Shown here: in pieces, positions 16,698 to 27,300 of the stretch | How positions within the stretch are numbered: position 1 is the first letter of the stretch | Layout of the letters: every line of letters starts with the position of its first letter | Origin: XYA12-FULL-58-9 sp001798605 | GTDB lineage: Bacteria > Myxococcota > XYA12-FULL-58-9 | NCBI GenBank assembly: GCA_036736205.1 | Contig: DAINMX010000004.1 | Coordinates: forward strand, 1-64,000 | DNA length: 64,000 bases | Direction: 5' to 3' | Notes under the pieces: generated by a model | What the model was told of the DNA's origin: nothing | Seen by the model: only the letters and a program-made list of their open reading frames with translations | Database searches by the model: none | Translations under genes and position numbers: made by a program

Positions 16698-19484
16698 ATG
16701 ATGGGCAGAAAACGTGTGCATGAGTTGGCCAAGGAGTTTGGGCTCGAAAACAAAGACGCTTTGTCACTGCTGCAGGGCGCGGGCATCTCGGTCAAGACGC
16801 ACTCGAGCTCCGTCTACGAGGACGAGGCGAGGGCTGTTCTCCAAAAGGCGACGAACAAGACTGCGATGACTGAGGAGAAGCCTGCGCCAAAGCGACAGCG
16901 GCCCGGTATGATGATCGTCCGAAAGCGCAAGGAAGATTCTGCTGAGGTTGATGCCGACGAATCGACGGTGGCTGACGGGGAGGCACCTGCCGTCGAGGTA
17001 GAGGGCACAGATGCCGATGAGATCTCGGCGATCGGGATTGACGAGTCGGACGAAGTGTACGAACCCGAAGATGGGCCGCTCGAAGCGGCGATGGACTTCG
17101 ACGTGTCTGGGGCGCTTGGTGGCGAAGCGACTACTGAGGAGTTTTCTTCTGAGCCTGCCGATGCCGATGCCGATGTCGATACCGAGCCAACGGTTGCGGC
17201 CGAAGCGAACGAGCCACATGCTCCGGTTGCGGATGTCGCGCCCAAGGGTGGGCAGCCGCAGCAACCCGGACCCGTGAAGACCAACAAAGACAGGCCCAGG
17301 TCTGCCACCGTCGTTCGCATGATCGATCGTGAGAAATTGCTCGAGCGTGTACCCAATAGGCGTCTCGGCAATCAGCCAACTGCTCAGAATGGTCAGAATT
17401 CTCAGAATGCGCAGAATGCGCAGAACGCGCAGAAATTTGGCAAGGTCACAGAGCTGCGCGTGGTGACCGACCCGTTTGGTCGCGGGCGTGAAATGGTTGA
17501 TGTCGGCCGAGACAAAAAAGGCCGAGCTGGTGCTCGTGTAACACGCCGGACTCGGGCTCCAACCAAGCGTGAGATGATGGAGATGCGCGAGCGGGCGATG
17601 CATCCGTCGCGTTTGAAACGCAAGAAGGGCGCCAAGCGGGTCACACGTAAGACCGAGGTGACGCAGCCCAAGGCGTCGAAACGAGTCATCAAGATGAGAG
17701 AGACCATCAGCGTCTCCGATCTTGCTCACCAACTCGGCATCAAGGCTGTAGAGATCATTCGCAAGCTCATGGACATGGGCATGATGGTCGGCATCAATGC
17801 TCCGCTCGACTATGAAACTGCGGAAATGATAGCCCAGGAACACGAGTATACAGTGGACTCGGTGGCGTTTGCCGAAGAGGTGATCCTGACCGGCGGCGCT
17901 GACGAGGACAAACCCGAGGATTTGGTGTTGCGGCCGCCAGTCGTCACTGTGATGGGCCACGTCGATCACGGCAAGACCTCGTTGCTGGACTACATCCGCA
18001 AGACAAAGGTCGCCAAGGGTGAGGCGGGTGGTATCACTCAGCACATCGGTGCCTATCAGGTGAAGGTGGGCAAGAAGGGCTCTGTTACGTTCTTAGACAC
18101 GCCTGGCCACGCAGCCTTTACATCGATGCGTGCGCGGGGTGCTCAGGTGACGGATATCGTGATTCTTGTGGTTGCGGCCGACGACGGTACCATGCCGCAA
18201 ACAGAGGAGGCGATTCGCCATGCACAGGCCGCGGGAGTGCCGATCATTGTTGCGATCAACAAGATAGACAAACCAGATGCCAACCCTGAACGAGTGCAGC
18301 AGGAGCTGTCCAAGTTCGAATTGGTCCCAGAGGCCTGGGGCGGTCAAACTTTGATGGTCAACACCTCTGCAACCAAAGGCACTGGCATCGATGAGCTTCT
18401 CGAGACGATCGTGTTGCAGGCAGAGATCCTCGAGCTCAAAGCGAATCCAAATCGTCCCGCTGAAGGTGTCGTCATTGAGGCCAATCTGGACAAGGGTCGC
18501 GGACCGGTTGCCACAGTGCTCGTTCAGCGCGGCACGTTGAGGCGGGGTGATGCAGTGGTCGTGGGAGGCACCTACGGCAAAGTCCGCGCAATGTCTGATG
18601 CCAAGACTCAGCAGCGCAAGGAGGCTGGTCCGTCGTCGGCGGTAGAGATCACGGGTCTCGACAGTGTGCCTGAGGCCGGTGACCCGTTGAATGTGGTTGA
18701 GAACGCGGAGAAGGCTCGCGAGGTCGCAGAGCATCGTCGGGAGTTGACGCGCTCACAAGAACAGACCACGACGCCCAGGATGACCCTCGAAGACCTGATG
18801 GCGCGAATGAAGGGCAATGAAACCCTCGAGCTCAGAGTGGTGCTCAAGGCCGACGTCAAAGGTTCCGTCGAGGCAGTTCAAGAAGCGCTCGAGAAGCTGT
18901 CGACCGATGAGGTCAAGGTCAACGTTATTCAGGGTGGGGTCGGTGCCATCACCGAGTCGGACATCATGCTTGCGGCCGCGAGCCAAGGGTATGTGTTTGG
19001 TTTCGGTGTGCGCCCAGATGCCAATGCCCGGCTGGTGGCAGATCGAGAAGGGGTCGATGTGCGCACCTATACCATCATCTACGAGATGGTCGATGCGGTG
19101 AAAAAGGCGATGGAGGGACTTCTGACTCCCGAGTCGAAAGAAAAGGTTGTTGGTCACGCCGAGGTACGCGAAGTATTCCGCGTCTCCAAGGTTGGTACAA
19201 TCGCAGGCTGTCGGGTCACCGACGGTAAAGCCATGCGGGCAGCCAAAGTGCGAGTGTTGCGTGATAGTGTTCAGGTTTACGAGGGTAAGGTCAGCTCGCT
19301 CAAGCATTTCAAAGACGACGCCCGCGAAGTCGACTCGGGCCTCGAGTGTGGTGTGGGTGTCGAGGGATTCAACGACGTCAAACAGGGTGACGTTCTGCAG
19401 TTCTTCCAGGTCGAGGAAATCGCCCGCACTCTCGAGTCAACACAAGGCGGCAAGCGTTCGCCAGGTGCAGAGGCACATCCCTAA
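16698..19484 (+). CDS. infB: Translation initiation factor IF-2
   Basis: 928 aa. IF-2 is the GTPase that brings fMet-tRNA to the 30S subunit. It has an N-terminal IF2_N fold (KRVHELAKEFGL), a long acidic/Gln-Asn-rich linker including QNAQNAQNAQ (about residues 230-245), and a second IF2_N-type motif (ISVSDLAHQLGIKAVEII). The G domain has GHVDHGKTS, DTPGHAAF and NKIDKP, followed by domains II-IV ending in VGVEGFNDVKQGDVLQFF. The start is ATG 16698 or the next codon, 16701, which is also ATG. The linker length is in the usual range for high-G+C proteobacteria. Confidence 0.98.
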   Translation: MMGRKRVHELAKEFGLENKDALSLLQGAGISVKTHSSSVYEDEARAVLQKATNKTAMTEEKPAPKRQRPGMMIVRKRKEDSAEVDADESTVADGEAPAVEVEGTDADEISAIGIDESDEVYEPEDGPLEAAMDFDVSGALGGEATTEEFSSEPADADADVDTEPTVAAEANEPHAPVADVAPKGGQPQQPGPVKTNKDRPRSATVVRMIDREKLLERVPNRRLGNQPTAQNGQNSQNAQNAQNAQKFGKVTELRVVTDPFGRGREMVDVGRDKKGRAGARVTRRTRAPTKREMMEMRERAMHPSRLKRKKGAKRVTRKTEVTQPKASKRVIKMRETISVSDLAHQLGIKAVEIIRKLMDMGMMVGINAPLDYETAEMIAQEHEYTVDSVAFAEEVILTGGADEDKPEDLVLRPPVVTVMGHVDHGKTSLLDYIRKTKVAKGEAGGITQHIGAYQVKVGKKGSVTFLDTPGHAAFTSMRARGAQVTDIVILVVAADDGTMPQTEEAIRHAQAAGVPIIVAINKIDKPDANPERVQQELSKFELVPEAWGGQTLMVNTSATKGTGIDELLETIVLQAEILELKANPNRPAEGVVIEANLDKGRGPVATVLVQRGTLRRGDAVVVGGTYGKVRAMSDAKTQQRKEAGPSSAVEITGLDSVPEAGDPLNVVENAEKAREVAEHRRELTRSQEQTTTPRMTLEDLMARMKGNETLELRVVLKADVKGSVEAVQEALEKLSTDEVKVNVIQGGVGAITESDIMLAAASQGYVFGFGVRPDANARLVADREGVDVRTYTIIYEMVDAVKKAMEGLLTPESKEKVVGHAEVREVFRVSKVGTIAGCRVTDGKAMRAAKVRVLRDSVQVYEGKVSSLKHFKDDAREVDSGLECGVGVEGFNDVKQGDVLQFFQVEEIARTLESTQGGKRSPGAEAHP

Positions 19485-19562
19485 TCCCTCGTCGGGTGCG
19501 CGCCTCCCGCCACGAGGTTGGCGGCGGCTCTTCGCGGCCCGCCGGGTGGCTTAAGGTTCAAC

Positions 19563-19850
19563 ATGGTCGTAGGTGTAATGGAGCTGCATTTCGCGCTCAT
19601 TGACAACGACTCTCTTAAGCAGAAGCGGTCTGTGGTCAAGCGGATAGTTCACCGCTGCCGCAACAACTTCAACGTGTCTGTTGCGGAGGTTGAGGACCAG
19701 GACTTCACCGATCGGGCCACCATTGGAGTGGTCGCAGTGGGGAACGACGCCCGCTACATTGGCGGTTTGCTCGACAAGTTGGAAGGATTCGTCGACCGAT
19801 TGGCTTTGGCGGAGCTCTTGGACGCTCCGAAAACGATTGAGCGTTATTGA
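19563..19850 (+). CDS. ylxP: DUF503/YlxP-family protein
   Basis: 95 aa from ATG 19563 with AAGG six bases upstream. The compact alpha/beta sequence MELHFALIDNDSLKQKRSVVKRIVHRCRNNFNVSVAEVE and DRATIGVVAVGND is typical of DUF503, usually found between infB and rbfA. Its role is not established; the neighbourhood suggests ribosome assembly or RNA metabolism. Here it is the last gene of the operon, since the next gene is convergent and no rbfA follows. Confidence 0.93.
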   Translation: MVVGVMELHFALIDNDSLKQKRSVVKRIVHRCRNNFNVSVAEVEDQDFTDRATIGVVAVGNDARYIGGLLDKLEGFVDRLALAELLDAPKTIERY

Positions 19851-19864
19851 GTATTTGCCCAGGC

Positions 19865-20576
19865 CTAGTTGTATTTGCGCCGTTTCTTCTTGCCGCGCGG
19901 ATCGTCGGCGACTGATGGATTTGGCAAATCATTGGGGAGAGGTGGTTCCAGGCGGGCTGGCTCCTTGTAGGCGGGTGGGGGCAATTCAGTTGTGGGCTTG
20001 TTCTTGGCCATCAAGACGATTGCCAACATGGCAATCAGCAATATTGTCTGCAATATTGCTAATACTGTGAGTAGACCCTGCCGTTTGTTGCCCTGAGATG
20101 CTTGTTCCTCGACAAAATCGAGGCGTTCGGTCAGCGATTCCCGTCCTGACATTCCAACGGCCACGGGTTGTTGGGCTGCAGTCGCTTCCGTAACAGCGCG
20201 GACCTCTGCAAACCCTGCGTGCATCTCGTCCTGAAAGTCTGAGAAAGTTTGAGCCAAGGCGTTCACTGCGTCTTCGAGATGCGCGAGACGCAAGGTTTGT
20301 TCCGACGATTGCTGTAGTACCTCTTCGACTGAGTCAACAACGCCGCCGGTCTCACGCCGCTCTTGTTTNNNNNNNNNNNNNNNNNNNNNNNNNNNNNNNN
20401 NNNNNNNNNNNNNNNNNNNNNNNNNNNNNNNNNNNNNNNNNNNNNNNNNNNNNNNNNNNNNNNNNNNNTGTGACTCGTGGTTCCGGCAGGACAGGTGACG
20501 GTGGAGGGGCGGCTGCCGGCTCGCTTGCGTCCTCGGGGGCGTTCGGGTCGAGATTGGGGACCGGAGGTAATGCCAT
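19865..20576 (-). CDS. Coiled-coil single-pass membrane protein, interrupted by an assembly gap
   Basis: Starts at ATG 20576 (MALPPVPNLDPNAPEDASEP), a Pro/Ala/Glu-rich disordered N-terminus, then a 100-N gap. The remaining part has a helical coiled-coil segment (VDSVEEVLQQSSEQTLRLAHLEDAVNAL), one membrane helix (LLTVLAILQTILLIAMLAIVLMA) and a short Pro-rich tail ending in KKKRRK. The frame on the two sides differs, which the placeholder length explains: the true gap must be a multiple of three. Function unknown. It converges on ylxP with 14 nt between stops. Confidence 0.65.
20369..20468. other. Assembly gap (100 N)
   Basis: Inside the coiled-coil membrane protein gene, next to its Pro/Ala-rich 5' part. 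Joining the two reading frames needs a true length divisible by three. Confidence 0.98.
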
Positions 20577-20628
20577 GCCGACATTCTACCTGTCGATCGG
20601 GAGTCGGAACAACACCCAGATCAGACGC

Positions 20629-22011
20629 TCACTCTGCCGCTGTGGGTTCGAAGCGGGCCGTGAAGTGACGAAGCGCAAGCGCCTGCTCGACGATCCTGTA
20701 CGCAGGGAGGTCTCTGTTACGGCGATAGACTTCCGTGACCACTTCGATGACGTAATCGATGTGACTCTGCGTGTACACGCGTCGAGGTATCGCCAGCCGA
20801 ACGAGCTCTCGGGGACCCGGGTATTCTTCGCCGGTTTTGGGATCGCGTCGGCCAAACATGACAGTACCAATTTCCACAGATCGTAGTCCACCGAGGACGT
20901 AGAGAGCAACGCAGACAGCGATACCAGGTAGCTGGAGCGCACTCAAATGGGGAGCGAAGGACGCGGCGTCGATGTAGATCGCGTGTCCACCGGGTGGGGT
21001 GATGATCGGAACACCTGCGGCTGTCAGGTGCTCACCAAGGTACCGGGTCGAAGTCAGGCGGTAGTGGAGGTAGTCCTCGTCGCACCCCTCAACCAAACCC
21101 TGGGCGATGGCCTCGAGATCGCGACCCGCGAGTCCGCCGTAGGTCGGAAATCCCTCTGTCAGGATGAGTAGGTCCTTCTCTGCTTTTGCCACATCGTCGT
21201 TGCGGGTGGCGAGGAAGCCGCCGATGTTGACGATGGCGTCTTTTTTTGCCGACATGGTGCAGCCATCGGCCAGATCACACATTTCGTGCACGATATCGCA
21301 AACCGGTTTGTTTGCGAACCCAGGCTCACGCAGCTTGATGAAATAGGCATTCTCGGCAATTCGGCATGCGTCGATGTAGAGAGGGGTGTTGTGCTCCCTA
21401 CAAACTTCGGCGATGTCACGGACGTTGGCCATCGATACCGGCTGTCCACCACCCGAGTTGTTGGTGACTGTCACCATGACCAGCGGAATTCGATCGGGAC
21501 CGTATTCCTTGAACGCGCGGCGCAACCCGTCGATGTCCATGTTCCCCTTGAACGGGGCTGACTCCCGTGACTTGGACGCAACAGAGGGGAGATCGAGCGC
21601 AATTGCGCCCCGCGCCTCGACGTTGGCGCGGGTTGTGTCGAAGTGTGTGTTGTTGGGGACGACGTCGCCCTCCTTGCACATGACTGAGAACAGGATGCGC
21701 TCGGCGGCACGCCCCTGGTGCGTGGGAATGATGTGCTGGAAACCGGTGAGGTTCCTTACGGCTGTCTCAAATCGGTAAAAAGAGGGACTGCCTGCGTAAG
21801 ATTCATCACCTCGCATCATGGCAGCCCACTGCTCAGAGCTCATGGCACCTGTGCCGCTGTCGGTCAAAAGATCGATGATGACGTCTTCGGATCGAAGTAA
21901 GAAGACATTGTAGCCCGCGTCTTTGACTTTCTTTTCCCGCTCTGCGGGCGTAGTCATCCGTATGGGTTCGACAGACTTGATACGAAATGGCTCAATGATG
22001 GTTTTGAACAC
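20629..22011 (-). CDS. tnaA: Tryptophanase
   Basis: 460 aa from GTG 22011, where the family N-terminus begins (FKTIIEPFRIKSVEPI), with AAGGAAGG upstream. This PLP enzyme splits tryptophan into indole, pyruvate and ammonia; the close relative tyrosine phenol-lyase acts on tyrosine. Shared landmarks are DLLTDSGTGAMS, GDESYAG, IPTHQGRAAE and the PLP lysine in MSAKKDA (about Lys257). Two positions favour tryptophanase: VEIG where the phenol-lyase has an arginine (MERG), and LRHFTARF with His where the phenol-lyase has Phe. The nucleotide-metabolism gene upstream is divergent across 96 nt. No TnaC-like leader peptide was found. Confidence 0.88.
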   Translation of the reverse strand: MFKTIIEPFRIKSVEPIRMTTPAEREKKVKDAGYNVFLLRSEDVIIDLLTDSGTGAMSSEQWAAMMRGDESYAGSPSFYRFETAVRNLTGFQHIIPTHQGRAAERILFSVMCKEGDVVPNNTHFDTTRANVEARGAIALDLPSVASKSRESAPFKGNMDIDGLRRAFKEYGPDRIPLVMVTVTNNSGGGQPVSMANVRDIAEVCREHNTPLYIDACRIAENAYFIKLREPGFANKPVCDIVHEMCDLADGCTMSAKKDAIVNIGGFLATRNDDVAKAEKDLLILTEGFPTYGGLAGRDLEAIAQGLVEGCDEDYLHYRLTSTRYLGEHLTAAGVPIITPPGGHAIYIDAASFAPHLSALQLPGIAVCVALYVLGGLRSVEIGTVMFGRRDPKTGEEYPGPRELVRLAIPRRVYTQSHIDYVIEVVTEVYRRNRDLPAYRIVEQALALRHFTARFEPTAAE

Positions 22012-22107
22012 CCAAACCGCCTTCCTTGCTCCGGGGTTCGCCAAACATGACTCCGAGATTAAACTGAGATACACCTAACAGAACCGCAATCGCAATATGG
22101 AGGGCTC

Positions 22108-23337
22108 GTGGTCGAAGAAAAGATAACAACTGCGTTTATCCGCGACCTGCCGAAGACCGATCTACATGTCCATCTCGATGGATCGATCCGCATTCCCACT
22201 CTTATTGAGTTGGCCAAACAGGCACACATTGCGCTGCCCAGCCAAACTGAGGGCGGTTTGCGGGAGCTGGTATTCAAGGACCGATATCAGAACCTCAGCG
22301 AGTATTTGCACGGATTTGGCATGACTGTCTCCGTGATGCAAAATGAGGCAGCACTGGAACAGGTCGCCTACGAGTTCGCTCAGGATAACTATGATGAGGG
22401 TGTTCGGTATCTGGAGGTGCGCTTTGCTCCGCAGTTGCATATGCACAAGCACCTCAACGCCATCATGGTCCTCAAGGCGGTGGACCGTGGAATGAATCGG
22501 GCGCGGCGAGAAGCCAATGCTCGACCGGAGGTCGCAAGTGGCAGTGAGCCGCCGTTCGAATATGGCATCATCTGTTGTGCCATGCGCATGTTTACGGCAG
22601 GTTTCAGCGAGTATTACGGCGACTTGATACATGCCCACCGCTACACCCCACCGAAAGAGGTGTACGGCATGGCATCGATGGAGCTCGCGCGCGCCGCCGT
22701 GAAGGCCCGTGATGAACACGGCCTGCCGGTTGTGGGCTTTGATCTCGCCGGAGAGGAATCTGGTTATCCTGCGGGTGATCACTACCGCGCTTTTGAGTAT
22801 GCCCACAGGCAGTTTCTCAAAAAGACAGTTCACGCCGGTGAGGCGTACGGCCCTGAGAGCATCTTCCAGGCAATCACGGACCTGCATGCCGACCGCATTG
22901 GCCACGGTACCTATCTACTGGAGGCCGACGCCATCCGCGATGAGGAGATAGCCGACAAGGAACAGTACGTGCAACGGTTGGGCGAGTATATCGCCGACCG
23001 CAGAATCACCCTCGAGGTGTGTCTTACCAGCAATCTCCAGACCAATCCGAATGTTGTGAGCCTCGATGATCACAACTTCAGCAAGATGCGAAAACATCGC
23101 CTGTCGACGACAATTTGTACCGACAACAGAACAGTGAGCAACACCACGGTGACTCGAGAGTTGGAGCTCGCGGTGCGTCATATGAAGCTCAACCGCCATG
23201 ACCTCAAGTCGATCATTGTCTATGGGTTCAAGCGTGCCTTTGGTCCAGGCACCTACCTTAATAAGCGTGACTTCGTTCGCCGCATCATCGACTACTACAA
23301 AGTGATCGAAAAGAAGCACTTCGGCGAAGTGGCCTGA
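22108..23337 (+). CDS. add: Adenosine deaminase family protein
   Basis: 409 aa from GTG 22108 with GGAGGG upstream. The family hydrolyses adenosine to inosine and ammonia with one zinc ion. Visible motifs are the metal ligands HVHLDGS, the substrate-binding FDLAGEE, the ligand HAGE, GHGTYL, CLTSN and the final metal ligand in CTDNRTVSNTT. The Asp-Asn pair in that last motif also occurs in other bacterial adenosine deaminases. Related enzymes act on aminodeoxyfutalosine or adenine, so the exact substrate is not certain. Confidence 0.85.
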   Translation: MVEEKITTAFIRDLPKTDLHVHLDGSIRIPTLIELAKQAHIALPSQTEGGLRELVFKDRYQNLSEYLHGFGMTVSVMQNEAALEQVAYEFAQDNYDEGVRYLEVRFAPQLHMHKHLNAIMVLKAVDRGMNRARREANARPEVASGSEPPFEYGIICCAMRMFTAGFSEYYGDLIHAHRYTPPKEVYGMASMELARAAVKARDEHGLPVVGFDLAGEESGYPAGDHYRAFEYAHRQFLKKTVHAGEAYGPESIFQAITDLHADRIGHGTYLLEADAIRDEEIADKEQYVQRLGEYIADRRITLEVCLTSNLQTNPNVVSLDDHNFSKMRKHRLSTTICTDNRTVSNTTVTRELELAVRHMKLNRHDLKSIIVYGFKRAFGPGTYLNKRDFVRRIIDYYKVIEKKHFGEVA

Positions 23338-23352
23338 GACCGGCGGTCGGGG

Positions 23353-23859
23353 TCAGAAGGTCACCGTCACGACGAGCTCAGGGTACACGAAGCTGCAGGA
23401 GTTGGCGTTACATTCGCTGACATACTGCTCGTAGACGACGCCGATGCCCAACGAGAACGCCCGATCGCTGCCCCACACAACGCCACCGCGGGCACCCATT
23501 GTGTCAATGTCGGCGTAGTTGCCACCGACGAACCAATGACGGTAGAAAACACCTGCGTAGGGCTGCAATACCGGAACGAAGTGAAACACGTAGCGGATGC
23601 CGGGGCTCACCCGGGTCACGCTGGGGGAGCCGCCGAGCCAGAAGTCTCCGGCGACGCTCGCCTCGAGACCGTCGAAGACGAAATAGCCCACCCCTGCGCC
23701 AACGACGAAATATTGATGTTCGAAGCCGCTGGCCATGCCAAGGGCAAGGTTGATGCGAATCTTGCCCTGGTCAAACGGGGTGTCAGCCGATGCGGGAGCG
23801 GCAAGCAACAGAACCGCTCCCAAGAGGCAAGAGGGTGCAACTCGTCGTAGGTTGTTCAT
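23353..23859 (-). CDS. Small outer-membrane beta-barrel-like protein
   Basis: 168 aa from ATG 23859 with AGAGG upstream. A cleavable signal peptide (LLGAVLLLAAPASA, cut before DTPF) is followed by alternating amphipathic strands (INLALGMASGF, YFVVGAGVGYFVF, LEASVAGDFWLGG) and a C-terminal phenylalanine, as in eight-stranded outer-membrane barrels. It contains a CNANSC pair near the end. Function unknown. It is convergent with the deaminase gene across 15 nt. Confidence 0.75.
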   Translation of the reverse strand: MNNLRRVAPSCLLGAVLLLAAPASADTPFDQGKIRINLALGMASGFEHQYFVVGAGVGYFVFDGLEASVAGDFWLGGSPSVTRVSPGIRYVFHFVPVLQPYAGVFYRHWFVGGNYADIDTMGARGGVVWGSDRAFSLGIGVVYEQYVSECNANSCSFVYPELVVTVTF

Positions 23860-23995
23860 CGGTTACCTCTCATTTGTCAGCCTCTCACTATGTAGCGTTG
23901 TCACCGCAAGAGGACAACTCGTTTTGCAAGTCTTTGTGTAGCCCTCCGTTCTAATGCAGGTGTTCGTCCGTCGCGTTTGTGATAATTGATGGCCA

Positions 23996-24280
23996 ATGGA
24001 CGACGATTTCGCTCAAGTCAGTATTCTCATCATGGGCCAGGTGCAGGGCGTGTTCTTTCGCGCTTCGGCCCTTGAGCAAGCACAGAGTCTCGGTCTCAAC
24101 GGCTGGGTCAAGAACCTCGGAGATGGCTCGGTGGAGATTGTGGCTGAGGGGCGCAAATATGCATTGGAGCAATTCGCCGACTGGTGCCGTCAAGGCCCCG
24201 CCGGGGCTCGGGTCGAGGATGTGATCGTGCGTTGGAGCGCTTATCGAGACGAGTTCCGAACCTTCATGATCGTCAGGTGA
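23996..24280 (+). CDS. Acylphosphatase
   Basis: 94 aa, the usual length. Acylphosphatases hydrolyse carboxyl-phosphate bonds of metabolites such as acetyl- or carbamoyl-phosphate. The active-site loop VQGVFFR carries the catalytic arginine, and the second signature GWVKNLGDGSVEI carries the catalytic asparagine. The gene is 46 nt ahead of the large kinase gene on the same strand, so co-transcription is likely. Confidence 0.95.
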   Translation: MDDDFAQVSILIMGQVQGVFFRASALEQAQSLGLNGWVKNLGDGSVEIVAEGRKYALEQFADWCRQGPAGARVEDVIVRWSAYRDEFRTFMIVR

Positions 24281-24326
24281 CAGTGGCACCAAGGTGTCAC
24301 GCGATAGGCGCGGAGGCAACGAGGGG

Positions 24327-27300
24327 ATGACTGCGACCATCTTGGGGGGGCGCTATCGGGTCACCGGTGCCTTGGGGGCAGGTGGACAGGGCGAGGTTCT
24401 GTCCGCCGAGGATACTTGGTGTGCCAACAGCCAAGTGGTCCTCAAACGTGTGTTGCAGACTGCCCGTGAATCACTTCGAGCTGAGTTTTCTGCGCTCCGG
24501 TCGTTGGTTCATCCTGCTTTGGTGGAAGCACGCGATTTCGGCGTTTTTGCGGGTGAGTGCTATCTCGTTGAGGCATTTGTGTCCGGCGTCGAGTTGGCAG
24601 TTTGGGCCCAGGGGCGGTCGGCCCGAGAGGTCGCCCTGGCCTTGGCCCCGGTGGCACACGCCTTGGCGCATCTGCATGCGAGAGGTCTCGTGCACATGGA
24701 CCCGAGCCCTGCCAACATTCTTATGGCAGATGCCTCCGCTGTGCTGCTCGACCTCGGACTTGTTCGACCCATGGGGGTGGCCGGTGCCGCTGGGACGGTG
24801 GGCTTTGTTGCTCCGGAGGTGCTGGCGGGGGAGTCGGTTGCTGCCGCAGCTGACGTGTACGGACTTGCGGCAACGATGGCGTTTGTTCTCGGCGGCTCGG
24901 CACCGCAAAGTCACCGTTTGTTTGAGCTGTCGAAGATTGAAGACGGGGAAGTTCGACGGATCTTGGCTGATTGCCTGAGTCACTCACCTGCTTCGCGGCC
25001 AACGGCGTTGGAACTGTCGAGGCAGCTGACTGAGTTGGGTGGAGCGAACCGGGCACCTTGGGCGCGACCATTGATGCAGCTGCCATTGTGCGGACGGGAA
25101 GGTGAGGCGTCTGATTTCGAGCGATGGCTGTCCGAGGGAACGGGAGCGTTTGTCATCGGCGGCAACTCCGGCTCGGGAAGAACCGCATTTGCCGATGCCT
25201 GCGCCGACCGTGCGCGAATATCATGGTTCGCCGTTCTTGCCGTCTCGGCTGACGACCCCCGTGCTCTAGAACGGCTTGTGGGGCAGGCCATGGCCGTGGC
25301 GGCAGCGAGCTCTATTGGATTTGGGGATCTGAACGCCGCGCTCGGCGACTTTGTCAGGCACACGCTTTTGTCTGCAGATGCGCAGCGAGTGCGAACAGCG
25401 ACAGAGAATGCTGAACTTGCCGTCTTGGCCTTGGATACATTGGGAAGAGCGACACCCACCTTGGTCGTTGTCGATGAGACGGCCGCCGCTGACGAGGCGT
25501 TGACCCGAGCCATTGCTATCTGGCGCGCGCGGCGGGTCGACGTGGGGTCAAGGTTCCTGTTGGTGGTTGACTCACTTGCCGACGTGAACGTCGAGATGAC
25601 GCCGCTCTCGGAGTCGGCCGTTCGGCAACTGCTCCATTTGTCGTTTGCCGAGGAACGTCCCACCGCAGAGGCGGAACATTTGTTGAACGTCTTTGGGGGT
25701 ACGCCTCGCCTGCTCTTGGGCGCCCTGCAACGGCTCGGTCGCGATGGAGGGAGACTACTAGATCTCGATGCGGGCACGTCTGAAGTTGTTATCGAACTAC
25801 CACCGGGACTTGCTCCTTTGGCGCTGACCCGGGAAGCCGTTCCCGAGGCCGTTGTGCGTGAGCTCATCGGCGACGATATCTATGCCACGTTACAGCTGGC
25901 ATTGCACAGTGGTGCCTTGCGTTTGCAGCGCACCGGCGATGGAGCATCCTATCTGGTGCCAGAGTCTGTGCGTCTGCCGCTCTTGCGACTTGCCAAGGCT
26001 TCAGATCACGCGATGTTGGCGACGGCTTTCGAGTCAGCCAATTTGCACCTGAATGCGGCATCGAGCTGGGCTCAGGCCGGTGACTTGTCTCGGGCGATCC
26101 GGTTGCTGCAATCAACCGTGGGGGCTAGAGCGGATGAAAGGTTGCGGGCGATTTCCGGGGTCGCGGCGCACAGCGAGGACTTGCCGCAGAAGTTGGTCGA
26201 GGAGTGGGCTCGCCTCGCCTCGGCGGCGGCCAACGTTGAAGCCATGGGGGCGGCTGCCGCCATGCTCAAGCGATTGGGTCAGGCAAAACAGGGGCGACGC
26301 CTGATGGCGGCGTGCCAGGTGAAGCTCGGCAGGTACCGAGAGGCTCTGGCGACTCTTGATGGCTGCGAGTTGGACGACGAGGGCAGAGCGGTGAAGGCCC
26401 GTGCGCTTCTTTTCTGTGGCAAAGCCAAAGAAGCAATGCAGATTGCGTCAACATGGCGTGAGGCGAACGTAGAGGCGCGCGCAGATATGCTCGATGTTCT
26501 CGGGCACAGTGCCTTTGCCACGGGAGATGTGGAGGCCGCAAAGGCTGCGTTGGGTGAGGCACTGGCGCAGGCGGAGGCCGTCGGCGATCCCATCGCCCGC
26601 GCGCGGGCGCAAAACGGACTTGGCATCGTCATGCAACGGACCGGGGAGTATGAGCAGGCCCTTGAGCTGTATCGGGCAGCCTTGCGCAATGCAGGCACGC
26701 TGGGCCGTGTGACCAGAACCGCAAATCTTGCCACCTTGTTTCAGGACATGGGAATGATGGTCGATGCTAGGGAGCAATACACCCAGGCTCTATCTGAAGC
26801 CGTGGCGTTGGCGAACGTAAGGGAACAGGTCCGGGTCGGTGTCAATCTTGCCAATCTCATGGTGCTGCTCGGCGAGCTGGGGTCGGCGATCCAGCTGGCA
26901 CAGCAGACCCTGCAGTTGAGTGTGGCGGATGGCTCTGACCATGCCGCAGTCATGGCTTGCTTGGTACTGTGTGAGGCACGCCTGGAGCGTCAGGATCACC
27001 AGGCCGCGGGTGAATCTCTGGAAAAGGCAGTTGAGCTCATTGGCGGCGTAGAAGATCGGGTTGCGCGGGCCGAGCTCGATCTGCTTCGAGTGCGGTGGCA
27101 TGTGGCACGAGGCGAGCTGGAATTGGCAGCAGCCCATCTCGGCCAGGTGGACGTTGCGGCAGGTGCAGCGCACTTAGCTCGTCAAATCGCCTTTTGGCGC
27201 TCATACATTTGTCTCGCAAGCGGACAGCCGAATCCAGAGCAAGCAAGACAAGCCTATGAGTTGGCGGTTCGGGCCAAGGACGACGAACTCAGGTGGCGGG

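Noticed and set aside
20369..20468. Frameshift in the coiled-coil membrane protein gene
   Set aside because: Also caused by a 100-N placeholder; a gap length divisible by three joins the frames.
23122..23145. Asp-Asn in place of Asp-Asp in the adenosine deaminase metal motif as loss of activity
   Set aside because: The same TDNR-type motif occurs in other bacterial adenosine deaminases.
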